A stretch of 64,000 nt of DNA from Vallitalea longa (GTDB lineage Bacteria; Bacillota; Clostridia; Lachnospirales; Vallitaleaceae). Position numbers and translations under genes: made by a program. The DNA lies in contig NZ_BRLB01000009.1 of NCBI RefSeq assembly GCF_027923465.1, positions 124,001 through 188,000 of the forward strand, given 5' to 3'. Positions 1-9,052 of the stretch are shown one piece after another (the stretch's first letter is position 1; each line of letters opens with the position of its first letter). The notes under the pieces were generated by a model, which was not told the origin of the DNA, did no database searches, and worked only from the letters and a program-made list of their open reading frames with translations.

Positions 1-116
1 TTTTGTGGTGCACCAGTATATATCATAAAAGTATTTGCATTATAAGAGTGTGCTGTTTTGGCAGCACCTATCAAACCTTTTGATATTGAAACATGAGAAC
101 CTATTAATATTGACAT
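1..116 (-). CDS. nfo: Endonuclease IV, N-terminal part (runs off the window edge)
   Basis: The minus strand opens with ATG at 116 and reads 38 codons without a stop to the window edge. The protein begins [19 protein letters not shown] and continues through [13 protein letters not shown]. This is the characteristic start of deoxyribonuclease IV (AP endonuclease, TIM-barrel, base excision repair), including the SHVS strand and the FMIYTGAPQ strand. An AGGTAGG-like ribosome site lies just upstream (about 125-131 on the minus strand). The catalytic metal ligands are beyond the edge, so only the N-terminal eighth or so can be seen. Confidence 0.85.
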   Translation of the reverse strand, partial: MSILIGSHVSISKGLIGAAKTAHSYNANTFMIYTGAPQ

Positions 117-616
117 TAATATCGCCTACCTTAATTAATAAAAATTTTTTTTATGGTTAATATTTCAAGAAAAAAATATTTATTTAATATAAAATTTACA
201 AATCATAACAAAATGTTAAAGAGAAAAATAGTAATTTCATTATAAAAAGTAATTATTTTCATATTTAGTGAAACATAATCAATATATTATTCGTCTAAAG
301 AGGGAAAACTAAATTTATAAGTTTCTTACGTAAAAAAATATATATAGATAATATACATCAATAAAAGTAACATAGCAATATATAATATAAAATATCCTCC
401 GTTAAGTTAGTATTTTTTATAGACTATTGATTTATACATTTTTTTGTTAGCATTGTTTGACAACAGTTAAAATGAAACGATTTAAACTAAAAAATTAGCA
501 TGAATCAGTAAATATATTTTAGTTTGAAATTTAAAACTAGATTAAAAATAAAAAAATGTTAACTTTTTGTAATGTTTTTATGGTATTATATTAGATGATT
601 AATAGGAGGTAGAAAG
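117..616. other. AT-rich intergenic region between nfo and the first LCP gene
   Basis: About 500 bases with no gene-like reading frame on either strand. The region is very AT-rich and separates divergent genes, so promoters for both should lie here. I could not find a convincing -35/-10 pair; the best -10-like sequence for the rightward gene is around 584-592. A strong AGGAGGT ribosome site for the next gene sits at 604-610. Confidence 0.6.
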
Positions 617-1771
617 ATGAACAATAAAAAACGTACCAGTACATTGCTAATGTTAATAATAATAGTCGCAGTAATACTTATAGCAACATTAGTTATTGTA
701 CTAACGGCTAATAATAATGAATTAGCCCATGGACAAGATAATGAACTAGAAAATAACAACAATCAAGGTAATACTGACAAAGACAAAGATAAACAAGAGA
801 TTGAAAAACCAGAATCCGTTAATGCACTATTAATTGGGTTCGATAAATCCAATGGTTTGTCGGATGTAGTTATGGTTGCACATTTGGATACTGAAACTAA
901 TCAAGTAAAGCTTATCTCATTGCCTAGAGATTTATTGATTGATTTTAGGAAAAGTGGTTTTGATAAAATAAAACAAGAAAATAATATTAGAGCTAGTTAT
1001 TGTAAGCTTACTGAAGTATATTCCAACGCTGGATGGGATGATGATGCTTTATTAGTCATTAAGGATGTAGTAGAAGAAATAACACAACTTAATATTGATT
1101 ATACGGCTGCTGTAAATATTGATGGTTTCAAAGCCATAGTAGATGCAATTGGTGGAGTAGAATTCTATGTGCCTGAAAGAATGTATTATACAGATGAAGT
1201 TCAAGGCCTTTATATAAATCTTCAAGAAGGACTTCAATTATTAGATGGTGATAAAGCAGAACAATTAGTCAGAAATAGGAAATATAGTGGTAGTCCAGAC
1301 TTAAAAAGGATAAAAGTACAGCAGGATTTCTTGATAGCAATGAGTAATAAAATATTGAAAATCAGAGATTTTGATAAAATAAGTGATTTGGCATCAACTG
1401 TTTATGGATTATTGAAAACAGATTTTGGTTTAGTAACAGCTAATGAGTATGTAAGTTATATATTTGATCTGAATCTAAGTGAGTTACTTACATCGGAAAA
1501 TAGAATCACAGTACCATCTGATGGTACCAAAATGAATCATATATGGTATCAAACTTGGGACAGACAAGAAGTTTTGGATTCTATAGACGAGTTGCTAAAT
1601 AAAAAGCCAGAAATACCAGATGAAACAACTGATGAAACAACAACAGAAGAAACAGGAAAAAGTACTGATACTGAAACAAAAATTGTTGATGATAATGAAC
1701 AAGACAAAGTAGCAGAAACAACAAATAAGATTAATAACAAAAATGATGATGAAATAGAATTTGTGTATTAA
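617..1771 (+). CDS. LytR-CpsA-Psr (LCP) family wall-polymer ligase
   Basis: LCP proteins transfer undecaprenyl-linked glycopolymers to peptidoglycan on the outer face of the membrane. One N-terminal membrane segment (about residues 8-30) is followed by an Asn/Asp/Lys-rich linker and the LCP domain (about 68-300). Expected polar residues are visible: GFD near 76, SDVVM near 82-86, SLPRD at 101-105, and VRNRK followed by KRIKVQQDF near 218-238. The C-terminus is an acidic Thr/Glu-rich tail. AGGAGGT stands seven bases before the ATG. It is one of two LCP genes heading a polysaccharide locus. This copy lacks the C-terminal LytR_C domain of its neighbour. Confidence 0.88.
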   Translation: MNNKKRTSTLLMLIIIVAVILIATLVIVLTANNNELAHGQDNELENNNNQGNTDKDKDKQEIEKPESVNALLIGFDKSNGLSDVVMVAHLDTETNQVKLISLPRDLLIDFRKSGFDKIKQENNIRASYCKLTEVYSNAGWDDDALLVIKDVVEEITQLNIDYTAAVNIDGFKAIVDAIGGVEFYVPERMYYTDEVQGLYINLQEGLQLLDGDKAEQLVRNRKYSGSPDLKRIKVQQDFLIAMSNKILKIRDFDKISDLASTVYGLLKTDFGLVTANEYVSYIFDLNLSELLTSENRITVPSDGTKMNHIWYQTWDRQEVLDSIDELLNKKPEIPDETTDETTTEETGKSTDTETKIVDDNEQDKVAETTNKINNKNDDEIEFVY

Positions 1772-1825
1772 TATTAAATAAAAAATTTAACAGAAATGTA
1801 ATATTTCCTAATATCATGTTAATTA

Positions 1826-1854
1826 TTGTCAATTATACCTACTTTTGATATACT
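1826..1854 (+). promoter_or_regulatory. Predicted sigma-A promoter for the second LCP gene
   Basis: TTGTCA at 1826-1831, a 17-base spacer and TATACT at 1849-1854, with TGA just before the -10 (extended -10). Transcription would start near 1861, giving a leader of about 160 bases that contains the hairpin at 1926-1970. Confidence 0.6.
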
Positions 1855-1925
1855 AGTTATAATTAAAAACATTAGCATGTTCTAAATTATGGTAATATGT
1901 AAAATCTTAGGTGAAATTAAGTTGT

Positions 1926-1974
1926 AACAAGGTTATCTATTAGTTAATGCTATATAGATACCCTTGTTTTAAAT
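1926..1974 (+). terminator. Stem-loop followed by T-rich tract, terminator or attenuator
   Basis: The left arm AACAAGGTTATCTAT pairs with ATAGATACCCTTGTT (about 14 pairs, one mismatch), followed by TTTTAAATT. It lies between the predicted promoter at 1826-1854 and the LCP gene at 2024. It could end readthrough from the first LCP gene or act as a leader attenuator of the second. Confidence 0.5.
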
Positions 1975-2023
1975 TAAAAATAGATTTTAATTTAACATGC
2001 TTTGAGAGTTTAGGAGGGTAAAA

Positions 2024-3379
2024 TTGAATAATAATACGAAGGTTTCATTGTTAACCAAATTTCTAAAAGTTTTTTTGATTTCGGTAGTAATATTTTCTTT
2101 AATAGCAGGTATAGCTACTGGAGGTTACATATTGCTTAATAAAGACAAACATAAGTCACAAGACCCTACAAAAACACCATCTGCTTCAACAGGAGACGAA
2201 TCAGGTTCAACGAAAGATACTGAAAAAGAAAAGAACCTTACAACTTTTGCAGTATTCGGAGTGGATAAAGATGGTTATAGGACTGACGTTACAATGGTCA
2301 TGACTTTCAATCATATAACAAAACAAATCAATATTGTTTCTATTCCTAGAGATACATACGTGGAATTACCCACTAACATATATAATGAATTACATGCCAA
2401 AAGAAAAGATACACCTAAAAAATTAAAGATAAACGAAGTACCAGCTTATGCACCAAGGGATGAAAGAAACCAATACTCTATTAGAATGTTGGAATATATG
2501 TTTGACATAAAAGTTGATTATTATTTTAATATGAATCTAAAAATATTTAAGGATATAGTAGATATTATAGGACCCATTAAGTTTAATGTTCCTCGTGATA
2601 TGGTTTATAGTGCTCCCGATCAGAATTTTAGTATAAATCTTAAAAAAGGTGAACAAGAATTATATGGAGCCCAAGCAGAACAGCTTATAAGATATCGTAA
2701 AGGTAATGCTCCTGGTGTAGGTTATGCTAATGGTGATATTGGTCGTATAGATGTACAACATGAATTCATGAAGGCATTTGTTAACCAATTACTTACTGAA
2801 GAAAACAAATATAAGATCATGACAATTGGAAGTACCGTAATTACTAAGACTTCAACTAATTTTGATGCATTACTAGAGTATTATCAATACATAAATGATA
2901 TTAATGTGGATAATATAGAATTCCGTACTTTACCACAAGATCCAAATAAACCAAATGGTAATTTTTATTACTGTGATCAAGAAGCATCCAAGAAATTATT
3001 TGAAGAAATTTCACAAGTTAATGATACCAATGATAATGAAAATAATACAGATGGTAAAGATTCTAGTCCTGAACCTGAAGACTCCAAAATTATAAGTAGC
3101 ATAGGTCTCAATATTGAAATATTAAATGGTTCTAAACAGGGTGGATTAGCAAAAAGAACTAAGGAAAGACTTGAAAAGGATGGATTTACTGTATCTAACA
3201 TAGGTAACTATGATCCTGGAATTTTAGAAAAGACTAAAATTATTATTCCAAATGAGGGTATGGGAGAAGATTTAAGTCAATACTTCAAAGATCCAGCTAT
3301 TGAATTAAGTGAAAAATCTTTACCAGAAGGTGTAGATATTAGAATTATAATTGGTACTAATGATAAAGATAATAATTAG
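2024..3379 (+). CDS. LCP family wall-polymer ligase with LytR_C domain
   Basis: A second LCP ligase, 451 residues. There is one N-terminal membrane segment (about 17-38), then a Ser/Thr/Lys linker and the LCP domain (about 73-300). Motifs visible are GVDKDGYRTDVTM (80-91), SIPRD (106-110) and an Arg-rich RYRKG followed by GRIDVQHEF. The last ~95 residues, beginning near SIGLNIEILNG, form a LytR_C domain. The start is TTG at 2024, supported by AGGAGGG at 2012-2018; no closer ATG fits. It probably attaches the polymer made by the following locus to the wall. Two LCP genes in a row suggest redundancy or two acceptor polymers (inference). Confidence 0.9.
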   Translation: MNNNTKVSLLTKFLKVFLISVVIFSLIAGIATGGYILLNKDKHKSQDPTKTPSASTGDESGSTKDTEKEKNLTTFAVFGVDKDGYRTDVTMVMTFNHITKQINIVSIPRDTYVELPTNIYNELHAKRKDTPKKLKINEVPAYAPRDERNQYSIRMLEYMFDIKVDYYFNMNLKIFKDIVDIIGPIKFNVPRDMVYSAPDQNFSINLKKGEQELYGAQAEQLIRYRKGNAPGVGYANGDIGRIDVQHEFMKAFVNQLLTEENKYKIMTIGSTVITKTSTNFDALLEYYQYINDINVDNIEFRTLPQDPNKPNGNFYYCDQEASKKLFEEISQVNDTNDNENNTDGKDSSPEPEDSKIISSIGLNIEILNGSKQGGLAKRTKERLEKDGFTVSNIGNYDPGILEKTKIIIPNEGMGEDLSQYFKDPAIELSEKSLPEGVDIRIIIGTNDKDNN

Positions 3380-3460
3380 GAAAAAATATTGGATTTAGTT
3401 AAGAGGAAGATTATTGACTAATATTTACTTTCCTTACTGACAAGATTAGGGGTTGATATA

Positions 3461-6295
3461 ATGAGAAAGTTATTCAAGAAGTTATTTAGTGTATTTGTTT
3501 TAATAGCTTTAGTTATTAACAACAATGTTTTATTTGCAGGTTCCACAGATAATATATTATATGAAGATACTGAAAAAGAAACAATCTCAAGTGGTATTAC
3601 ATATGAAAAGATTACTAGACTTACAGAAGCAGGATGGGTTGACGTACATATTATTGAAGCAGATTTAACCAATCCATATGTAAAAATGGATGTAATGAGA
3701 AATACGGATGGTTTCGGGATAAAGGAATCACTTACTAACATTGCTACAGAAAATAGAGCAATAGCTGGTGTTAACGCTGATTTCTTCAATATGAGAAATA
3801 ATCCTACAGATATTATAGGATTCGAATATGAAAAAGACGGTATTATTGTTGGAAAACATAATTTTAATGCTGGCGGTAATTCATATGGTTCTTTTTTCCT
3901 TGATGCCAATAATATGCCATTCACTGATTTTATGAAAATGAGATTACTCGTAACTAGTGAAGATGGTGAAAAAGAATTATATATTGCTGGGTTCAACCAA
4001 GTAACTGCTGGTGATGCTGCAGTATATTATGATAAATTTGCAATGCCAGATACAAAGGAAATTGATGAAAGAACACCAGGATTAAGTAAAATGGTAATAG
4101 AAGATAATGAAGTAACTTATTTATCTGCACCAGGAGAACTTGTAACAATGCCTGAAAGTGGTTTTGTGATTGCTATGCCTGAAGAAACAGCTTTTTATTG
4201 TTTTCAAAATTTTCCTGTTGGGACTAAGATAAAAGTAAATACTGATACTAATATTGATTTGACCAATATTAATTTAGCAATAAGTGGTGGAGGAAAGATT
4301 CTAACCAATGGTCAAATAAGTAATGAAGGATATGTAGTCGGTAGAAATCAAAGACATCCCAGAACTGCTATCGGATATAACCAAAGTAGAGATAAATTGT
4401 ATATGGTAGTTGTTGATGGAAGAGGTTCCAGCATAGGGGCTAATCATGATGAATTAGGTAAGATATTATTGGACATAGGTCTCTATGATGCTATTCACCT
4501 AGATGGAGGAGGTTCCAGTACTTTAGTTGGAAGACATCTAGGAAATACATATGTAAATGTATTCAATAAACCATCAGGTGGAGTACAAAGAAAGATTGCA
4601 AATGCTATTGGAGTAACTTCTATAGCGCCAACAAGTGATTTACATGAAATAGTAGTTACAGCTGATAAAACTAGGGTATTTAAAGATATACCAATTTCAT
4701 TTACTGTATTAGGACATGATAAATATTATAATCCTGTAGTAATCTATCCTGATGATATAAATTGGCAGGTAGAAGGAGTAGAAGGTGAATGGGATAATAA
4801 TATATTCTATCCAAGTGAAGCAGGAGTAGCGACTATAACGGCAGAAGTGAATGATATAACTGCTGATATGACTGTAAAATGTTTTGATGAACCTATTTCC
4901 ATGGAAATAAATAACGAATTCAGTTTCTTAGAACCAGGAGAAAAAACTAATCTTAGTATATTAGGAATTGATGAGGATGGTTACAGAGGAGAAATAAATT
5001 CAAAAAATGTTAAATGGGAAGCAGTAAACAAGAATATTGGAGAGTTCATCGATGGACAGTTTGTTGCAGGTAAGAATTTTGGACAAACAATAATTAAAGG
5101 AACTATAGGTAATACGACAGTTTACGGTTATGTTATAGTTAGTCTGGAACAAGAACTTGTTGATTCTTTTGAAAATGATACTAAAATACATGGAATAGTA
5201 TCGTCTGATACAGTTACTGCCGACACAGAGGTTATAAATGAAGGTCAAGAAGGCAATAATTCTATTAAACTGGAATATTCCTTTCAACAATCAGAAGCTA
5301 CACAAGTAGCGTATGTAGCATTTGACAATCCCTATGTTTTTGACCAAAAACTAAATAAATTAGGATTATGGGTTGAAGGTAACAATATGAATCATTGGTT
5401 AAGAGGTATGATTACAGATGCTGAAGGAAAACAACAATTAATCTCTTTTGCATCTTCAGTTGATTTTGAAGGGTGGAAATATGTAACTGCTAATGTACCA
5501 CAAGATATGAAATATCCAGTTAAACTAGATAGAATATACATAGCAAGTTTACGTTGCCCACAAGAAGCAACTTTTAAATTGAAATTTGATGGATTAACAG
5601 CACATTATGCATTTGATACTTCGGATCTCACGTTACCAAATCAAGAGATATATGATCCATTAGGTAAAAAGACTATAGAAAATCCAGAGATGACAATGTC
5701 TGTTTTTGGTAGTACCTCATCTAAGAATAGACTACTTGATGGAATAGTACAACGTAATGTGTTAAGTCAAATGGAGAATACTTCAGATGTTAGTTTATTC
5801 GTAGGAAATACAGATATACAAGGTAATGAGCTTAACAATGATATTGTTGTTTGGGACAACAAATATAAAGTTACGGATTATGATAATGTTAGAATAATTA
5901 ATCTTGCGACTTCAAAAAATAGTATGCGATTAACTGATCCTAATCAATGGAAAAGATTTGTTAATGATTTGAATGCTACAGAACAAAAACATATATTCAT
6001 AACACTTGATAAAAATCCTTTGACATTTACTGATAAAAGAGAATCTGAATTATTAAGAGATATACTAAAAGATTTTCACGAAAAAACAGGCAAAAATATT
6101 TTTGTAATAAATGGAAGTGGATATAAATTTAATATCGAGTATGTAGAAGGTATAAGATATATGGATATCAATGGTTTATGGTACAAAGTACATGATGATA
6201 ATAAAGTTGATTTGAATGATAAATTCTATATTATCAATTTTAATATTAGTGCTGATGATATTTCATATAATGTTACTAATGTCTACCCAAAATAA
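3461..6295 (+). CDS. Secreted phosphodiester glycosidase (NAGPA-type) with C-terminal extension
   Basis: A 944-residue exported protein. An N-terminal signal peptide (about 1-27, ending ...NNNVLFAGS) precedes an NAGPA/DUF2233 domain, the family of the enzyme that uncovers GlcNAc-1-phospho-mannose. Signature positions are RHPRTAIGY at 298-306 and HLDGGGSSTL at 346-355. The C-terminal ~550 residues look like beta-rich Ig-like modules (two repeats with YPDDINWQVEG and SKNVKWEAVN) followed by a carbohydrate-binding-like region. It sits between LCP ligases and the polymer genes, so trimming or remodelling phosphodiester-linked wall glycan is plausible. The substrate cannot be read from the sequence. 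Confidence 0.82.
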   Translation: MRKLFKKLFSVFVLIALVINNNVLFAGSTDNILYEDTEKETISSGITYEKITRLTEAGWVDVHIIEADLTNPYVKMDVMRNTDGFGIKESLTNIATENRAIAGVNADFFNMRNNPTDIIGFEYEKDGIIVGKHNFNAGGNSYGSFFLDANNMPFTDFMKMRLLVTSEDGEKELYIAGFNQVTAGDAAVYYDKFAMPDTKEIDERTPGLSKMVIEDNEVTYLSAPGELVTMPESGFVIAMPEETAFYCFQNFPVGTKIKVNTDTNIDLTNINLAISGGGKILTNGQISNEGYVVGRNQRHPRTAIGYNQSRDKLYMVVVDGRGSSIGANHDELGKILLDIGLYDAIHLDGGGSSTLVGRHLGNTYVNVFNKPSGGVQRKIANAIGVTSIAPTSDLHEIVVTADKTRVFKDIPISFTVLGHDKYYNPVVIYPDDINWQVEGVEGEWDNNIFYPSEAGVATITAEVNDITADMTVKCFDEPISMEINNEFSFLEPGEKTNLSILGIDEDGYRGEINSKNVKWEAVNKNIGEFIDGQFVAGKNFGQTIIKGTIGNTTVYGYVIVSLEQELVDSFENDTKIHGIVSSDTVTADTEVINEGQEGNNSIKLEYSFQQSEATQVAYVAFDNPYVFDQKLNKLGLWVEGNNMNHWLRGMITDAEGKQQLISFASSVDFEGWKYVTANVPQDMKYPVKLDRIYIASLRCPQEATFKLKFDGLTAHYAFDTSDLTLPNQEIYDPLGKKTIENPEMTMSVFGSTSSKNRLLDGIVQRNVLSQMENTSDVSLFVGNTDIQGNELNNDIVVWDNKYKVTDYDNVRIINLATSKNSMRLTDPNQWKRFVNDLNATEQKHIFITLDKNPLTFTDKRESELLRDILKDFHEKTGKNIFVINGSGYKFNIEYVEGIRYMDINGLWYKVHDDNKVDLNDKFYIINFNISADDISYNVTNVYPK

Positions 6296-6316
6296 TTATA
6301 AAAAGGTGGTTAATGA

Positions 6317-6925
6317 ATGAGCAAAAAAGGATATCGTATTATGGTTTGTTGCTTGTTAGTTATGGTGACGGGTTTGTTATATACTTCGACAAACGCTTCA
6401 AGTGTAGATCCAGGCACAATAGATGATCCTCTAGTCACTAAGAGTTATGTAGATGATAGATTAGAAGAAATACTAGGTAAAGCAGGACAACAAGGTACCA
6501 GTTCAAAAAGCAATAATGACAAGACGGAAATAGATTATGAACAAATATATTTAGAATTGAACAAATACATTGATAGTAAACTTGAAGAAGTAAACGACTT
6601 GAAAGATTCATCAAAATATGAAGTTGTTGAGCTGGAGATAGGACAGGATTTGATTTGTTCTGACAGTACTGAAGTAATTCTAAGGTCTGGAACTGCAAAA
6701 ATAATAGGGAATGATACAGGTGATGGAATATCTGATATTACTATAGGTATAGATTTGTCAGATGGAGTTTTAGTTCCTAAAAATCATCTATTAATAGTTC
6801 CAAGAGATGATGAAAGAGGATTAAAGGCTGAATCAAAGTGTTTTGTAATGGTTAGAGGTGAATCTGAGGTAGTAGATAATTTACCAGATAAAAATAAAGA
6901 TGATACACAGAAGACGGATGATTAG
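6317..6925 (+). CDS. Secreted protein of unknown function
   Basis: A 202-residue protein starting 21 bases after the glycosidase, with AGGTGG as ribosome site. An N-terminal hydrophobic signal (about 7-28, MVCCLLVMVTGLLY) leads into a polar, partly coiled stretch (30-95). A compact C-terminal domain (about 100-185) follows, with the motif EVILRSGTAKIIG, then GISDITIGIDLSDG and NHLLIVPRDDERG. From memory, a similar C-terminal domain occurs in other clostridial exported proteins, but I know no function. Its position suggests co-transcription with the glycosidase and a role at the cell surface. Confidence 0.72.
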   Translation: MSKKGYRIMVCCLLVMVTGLLYTSTNASSVDPGTIDDPLVTKSYVDDRLEEILGKAGQQGTSSKSNNDKTEIDYEQIYLELNKYIDSKLEEVNDLKDSSKYEVVELEIGQDLICSDSTEVILRSGTAKIIGNDTGDGISDITIGIDLSDGVLVPKNHLLIVPRDDERGLKAESKCFVMVRGESEVVDNLPDKNKDDTQKTDD

Positions 6926-6940
6926 TCTATTGTACATAAG

Positions 6941-6969
6941 TAGTTTTTAGTATTGATTTATGGTATAAT
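6941..6969 (+). promoter_or_regulatory. Possible extended -10 promoter before the flippase gene
   Basis: TATAAT at 6964-6969 is preceded by TGG, an extended -10. The -35 region (6941-6946, TAGTTT) is poor. It lies in the 98-base gap before the flippase gene and could drive the main polymer operon. Confidence 0.4.
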
Positions 6970-7023
6970 ATAAAAATCAATTTTAGAATAATATATATTT
7001 AGAAAGTAAAGCGAGGTTGCCAT

Positions 7024-8487
7024 ATGAAGGCAAATACATCAAAAAAAGTAATTTCCAAGGATATGATATTTTATCTTCCTGCTAAAATATTAGAAGGAAT
7101 CGTAGGATTTGTAACAATAGGTGTTTATTCCAGATTGTTTACAACTGAAGTATATGGTGAATATGGAGGAATCAATCCTACTATCAACATTACCTTCTTG
7201 ATTGTGTTAGGATGGTTAATGCACTCTTTATATAGATATATAAATACATATAAAGATAATAATAATACAGAAGAACTTTGTTCAACAGCATTTGTAAGTT
7301 ATATAACAATTACAGGAATTTTCCTGATTGGAATAATAATATTTATTTTAAGTGGAAACAAGATTATAAGTACAACATTATTGTTAAGTGCTTTTCTGAT
7401 GTTTGTTGCATATGGACTCAACCAAGTTTTACTTAATCTTTTGGTGGCATTAAAGAAAATTAAGCTTAATCTGATATTATCACTATGTGGTGTAGTCTTA
7501 AAGCTTGTTTTAACAATATTATTAGCCTTTAATTTTGATAGGTCAGTTGAGATATTATTTATTGCCAATGGAACAGTTGATTTAGTAAAAGCAATTATAG
7601 TTTTTGTTAATTTGAAAGGTTACAGGTATATAGATTTCAATAAAGCTTCTATGAATACATTAAAAGTCATGTTAAGATATGGTTTCCCGTTAATCGGATT
7701 GAGCTTAACCATGTTTGTACTTAACATTTCTGATAGATATGTCATAATTTATTTTTGTGGATCTGATGTAAATGGTATATATACTGCCAATTATTCATTA
7801 GCTTCAGCAGTGTATACAATGATGATGATGGGGATAATGAGAGCGGTTTACCCTAATCTATTGGATTCATGGGGAAAAAAGGACATAAACAGAACAAAAG
7901 ATATACTATCCAGTGGAGTTAGATATTATTTGTTGATATGCGTACCTGCAACAGTAGGTTTAGTAGTACTTTCAGAGCCTATTTCAAGATTATGTCTTTC
8001 AGGTGAATATCAAATGGGATATTCAATTATAGCTTTGACTTCAATAGGAATGTTATTTTTTGGATTAAGTGAATACTGTAATAAGGCATGGGAACTTACA
8101 ATTAATACAAAAACGATATTAAGAAATAGCCTAATAAGTGGAATAATTAATTTAGTGCTTAACATTATTTTGATTCCTGCATATGGATATAAAATTGCTG
8201 CTATAACGACTATGTTATCATTTATTATCTATTTCATTTTATGTTATACAGGAGCAAAAAAAATATTGATATGGAAGTTGAAACCAGTAGTATATATACG
8301 TATAATTGGAAGTGCATTAACTTTTGGTGTATTGCTGATTATTGCAGGGTATTTTATAGAAATCAATGCAGCGATTCTTGTTTTGGCAATTATCGTTTCA
8401 ATAATAATATATGGTGTATTGTTAATATTGACAGGCGAATTGACAGAAGAAATAGTTATGCTACGTAAATTAATAAAGCATAAATAA
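7024..8487 (+). CDS. Polysaccharide flippase (Wzx-like, MVF/MATE fold)
   Basis: 487 residues with about 14 hydrophobic segments spread over the whole length. It starts KKVISKDMIFYLPAKILEGIVGF, as in polysaccharide biosynthesis proteins of the oligosaccharidyl-lipid flippase family. A polar loop SYRYINTYKDNNN-like lies near 65-80, and the second half begins near MLRYGFPLIGLSLTMF (about 218). It would turn undecaprenyl-linked oligosaccharide units to the outer membrane face for the ligase and LCP enzymes encoded nearby. The ribosome site GCGAGG is modest. The next gene follows after 21 bases, consistent with an operon. Confidence 0.87.
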   Translation: MKANTSKKVISKDMIFYLPAKILEGIVGFVTIGVYSRLFTTEVYGEYGGINPTINITFLIVLGWLMHSLYRYINTYKDNNNTEELCSTAFVSYITITGIFLIGIIIFILSGNKIISTTLLLSAFLMFVAYGLNQVLLNLLVALKKIKLNLILSLCGVVLKLVLTILLAFNFDRSVEILFIANGTVDLVKAIIVFVNLKGYRYIDFNKASMNTLKVMLRYGFPLIGLSLTMFVLNISDRYVIIYFCGSDVNGIYTANYSLASAVYTMMMMGIMRAVYPNLLDSWGKKDINRTKDILSSGVRYYLLICVPATVGLVVLSEPISRLCLSGEYQMGYSIIALTSIGMLFFGLSEYCNKAWELTINTKTILRNSLISGIINLVLNIILIPAYGYKIAAITTMLSFIIYFILCYTGAKKILIWKLKPVVYIRIIGSALTFGVLLIIAGYFIEINAAILVLAIIVSIIIYGVLLILTGELTEEIVMLRKLIKHK

Positions 8488-8508
8488 TAAGTATAGGAAG
8501 TAACTATT

Positions 8509-9033
8509 ATGGGAGTTAAGAAAAAAATTAGTTTAGGATTATATTATTTTGTAGGGAAAAAATTACCTGAATCTGATAGCTTGATTAGTTTTGGAGCAAA
8601 AAGATTTAGGAGATTTTTGTGCAAAAATATATTTGACTATACATCCAAAACGTGTAATATAGAAAAAGGAGTATTTTTTGGTAGAGGTCAAGGGATATCT
8701 ATTGGAGATAATTCAGGAATAGGATTACACGCAAGGGTGCAAGGACCCCTTGAAATAGGTGACAACGTTATGATGGGACCCGATGTAATAATATATACTA
8801 AGAATCATGAATCAAAAAGGACAGATATACCAATGATAAAACAAGGGACAACAAGTCCAGAGAAAGTTGTTATTGAAGATGATGTCTGGATTGGTGCTAG
8901 AGTCATAATACTACCTGGTATAACAATTGGTAGGGGTAGTATATTAGGAGCAGGTTCAGTAGTAACCAAAAATGTAGAACCCTACACTGTTGTAGGTGGA
9001 GTTCCAGCTAAGAAAATAAAATCAAGAATATAG
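8509..9033 (+). CDS. Hexapeptide-repeat acyltransferase (LbetaH, maltose/galactoside acetyltransferase-like)
   Basis: 174 residues with left-handed beta-helix hexapeptide repeats from about residue 50. Examples are IGDNSGIGLHARVQG, IGDNVMMGPDVIIY, IEDDVWIGARVIILPG and IGRGSILGAGSVVTK, ending VVGGVPAKKIKSRI. The NHE motif in TKNHESKRTD holds the likely catalytic His. Such enzymes O- or N-acetylate sugars in surface polymers with acetyl-CoA. The position after the flippase suggests that it decorates the repeat unit. TAGGAAG precedes the ATG. Confidence 0.85.
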   Translation: MGVKKKISLGLYYFVGKKLPESDSLISFGAKRFRRFLCKNIFDYTSKTCNIEKGVFFGRGQGISIGDNSGIGLHARVQGPLEIGDNVMMGPDVIIYTKNHESKRTDIPMIKQGTTSPEKVVIEDDVWIGARVIILPGITIGRGSILGAGSVVTKNVEPYTVVGGVPAKKIKSRI

Positions 9034-9052
9034 AAAAAAGGGAATAGACTTA

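Noticed and set aside
1052-1237. Minus-strand open frame inside the first LCP gene
   Set aside because: Shadow frame: low-complexity translation, no ribosome site, fully inside a well-supported gene. The same applies to the other short frames opposite or inside larger genes.
3418-3996. 192-codon minus-strand frame opposite the glycosidase start
   Set aside because: No ribosome site and no recognisable family. It overlaps the signal peptide and NAGPA region of a strong plus-strand gene.
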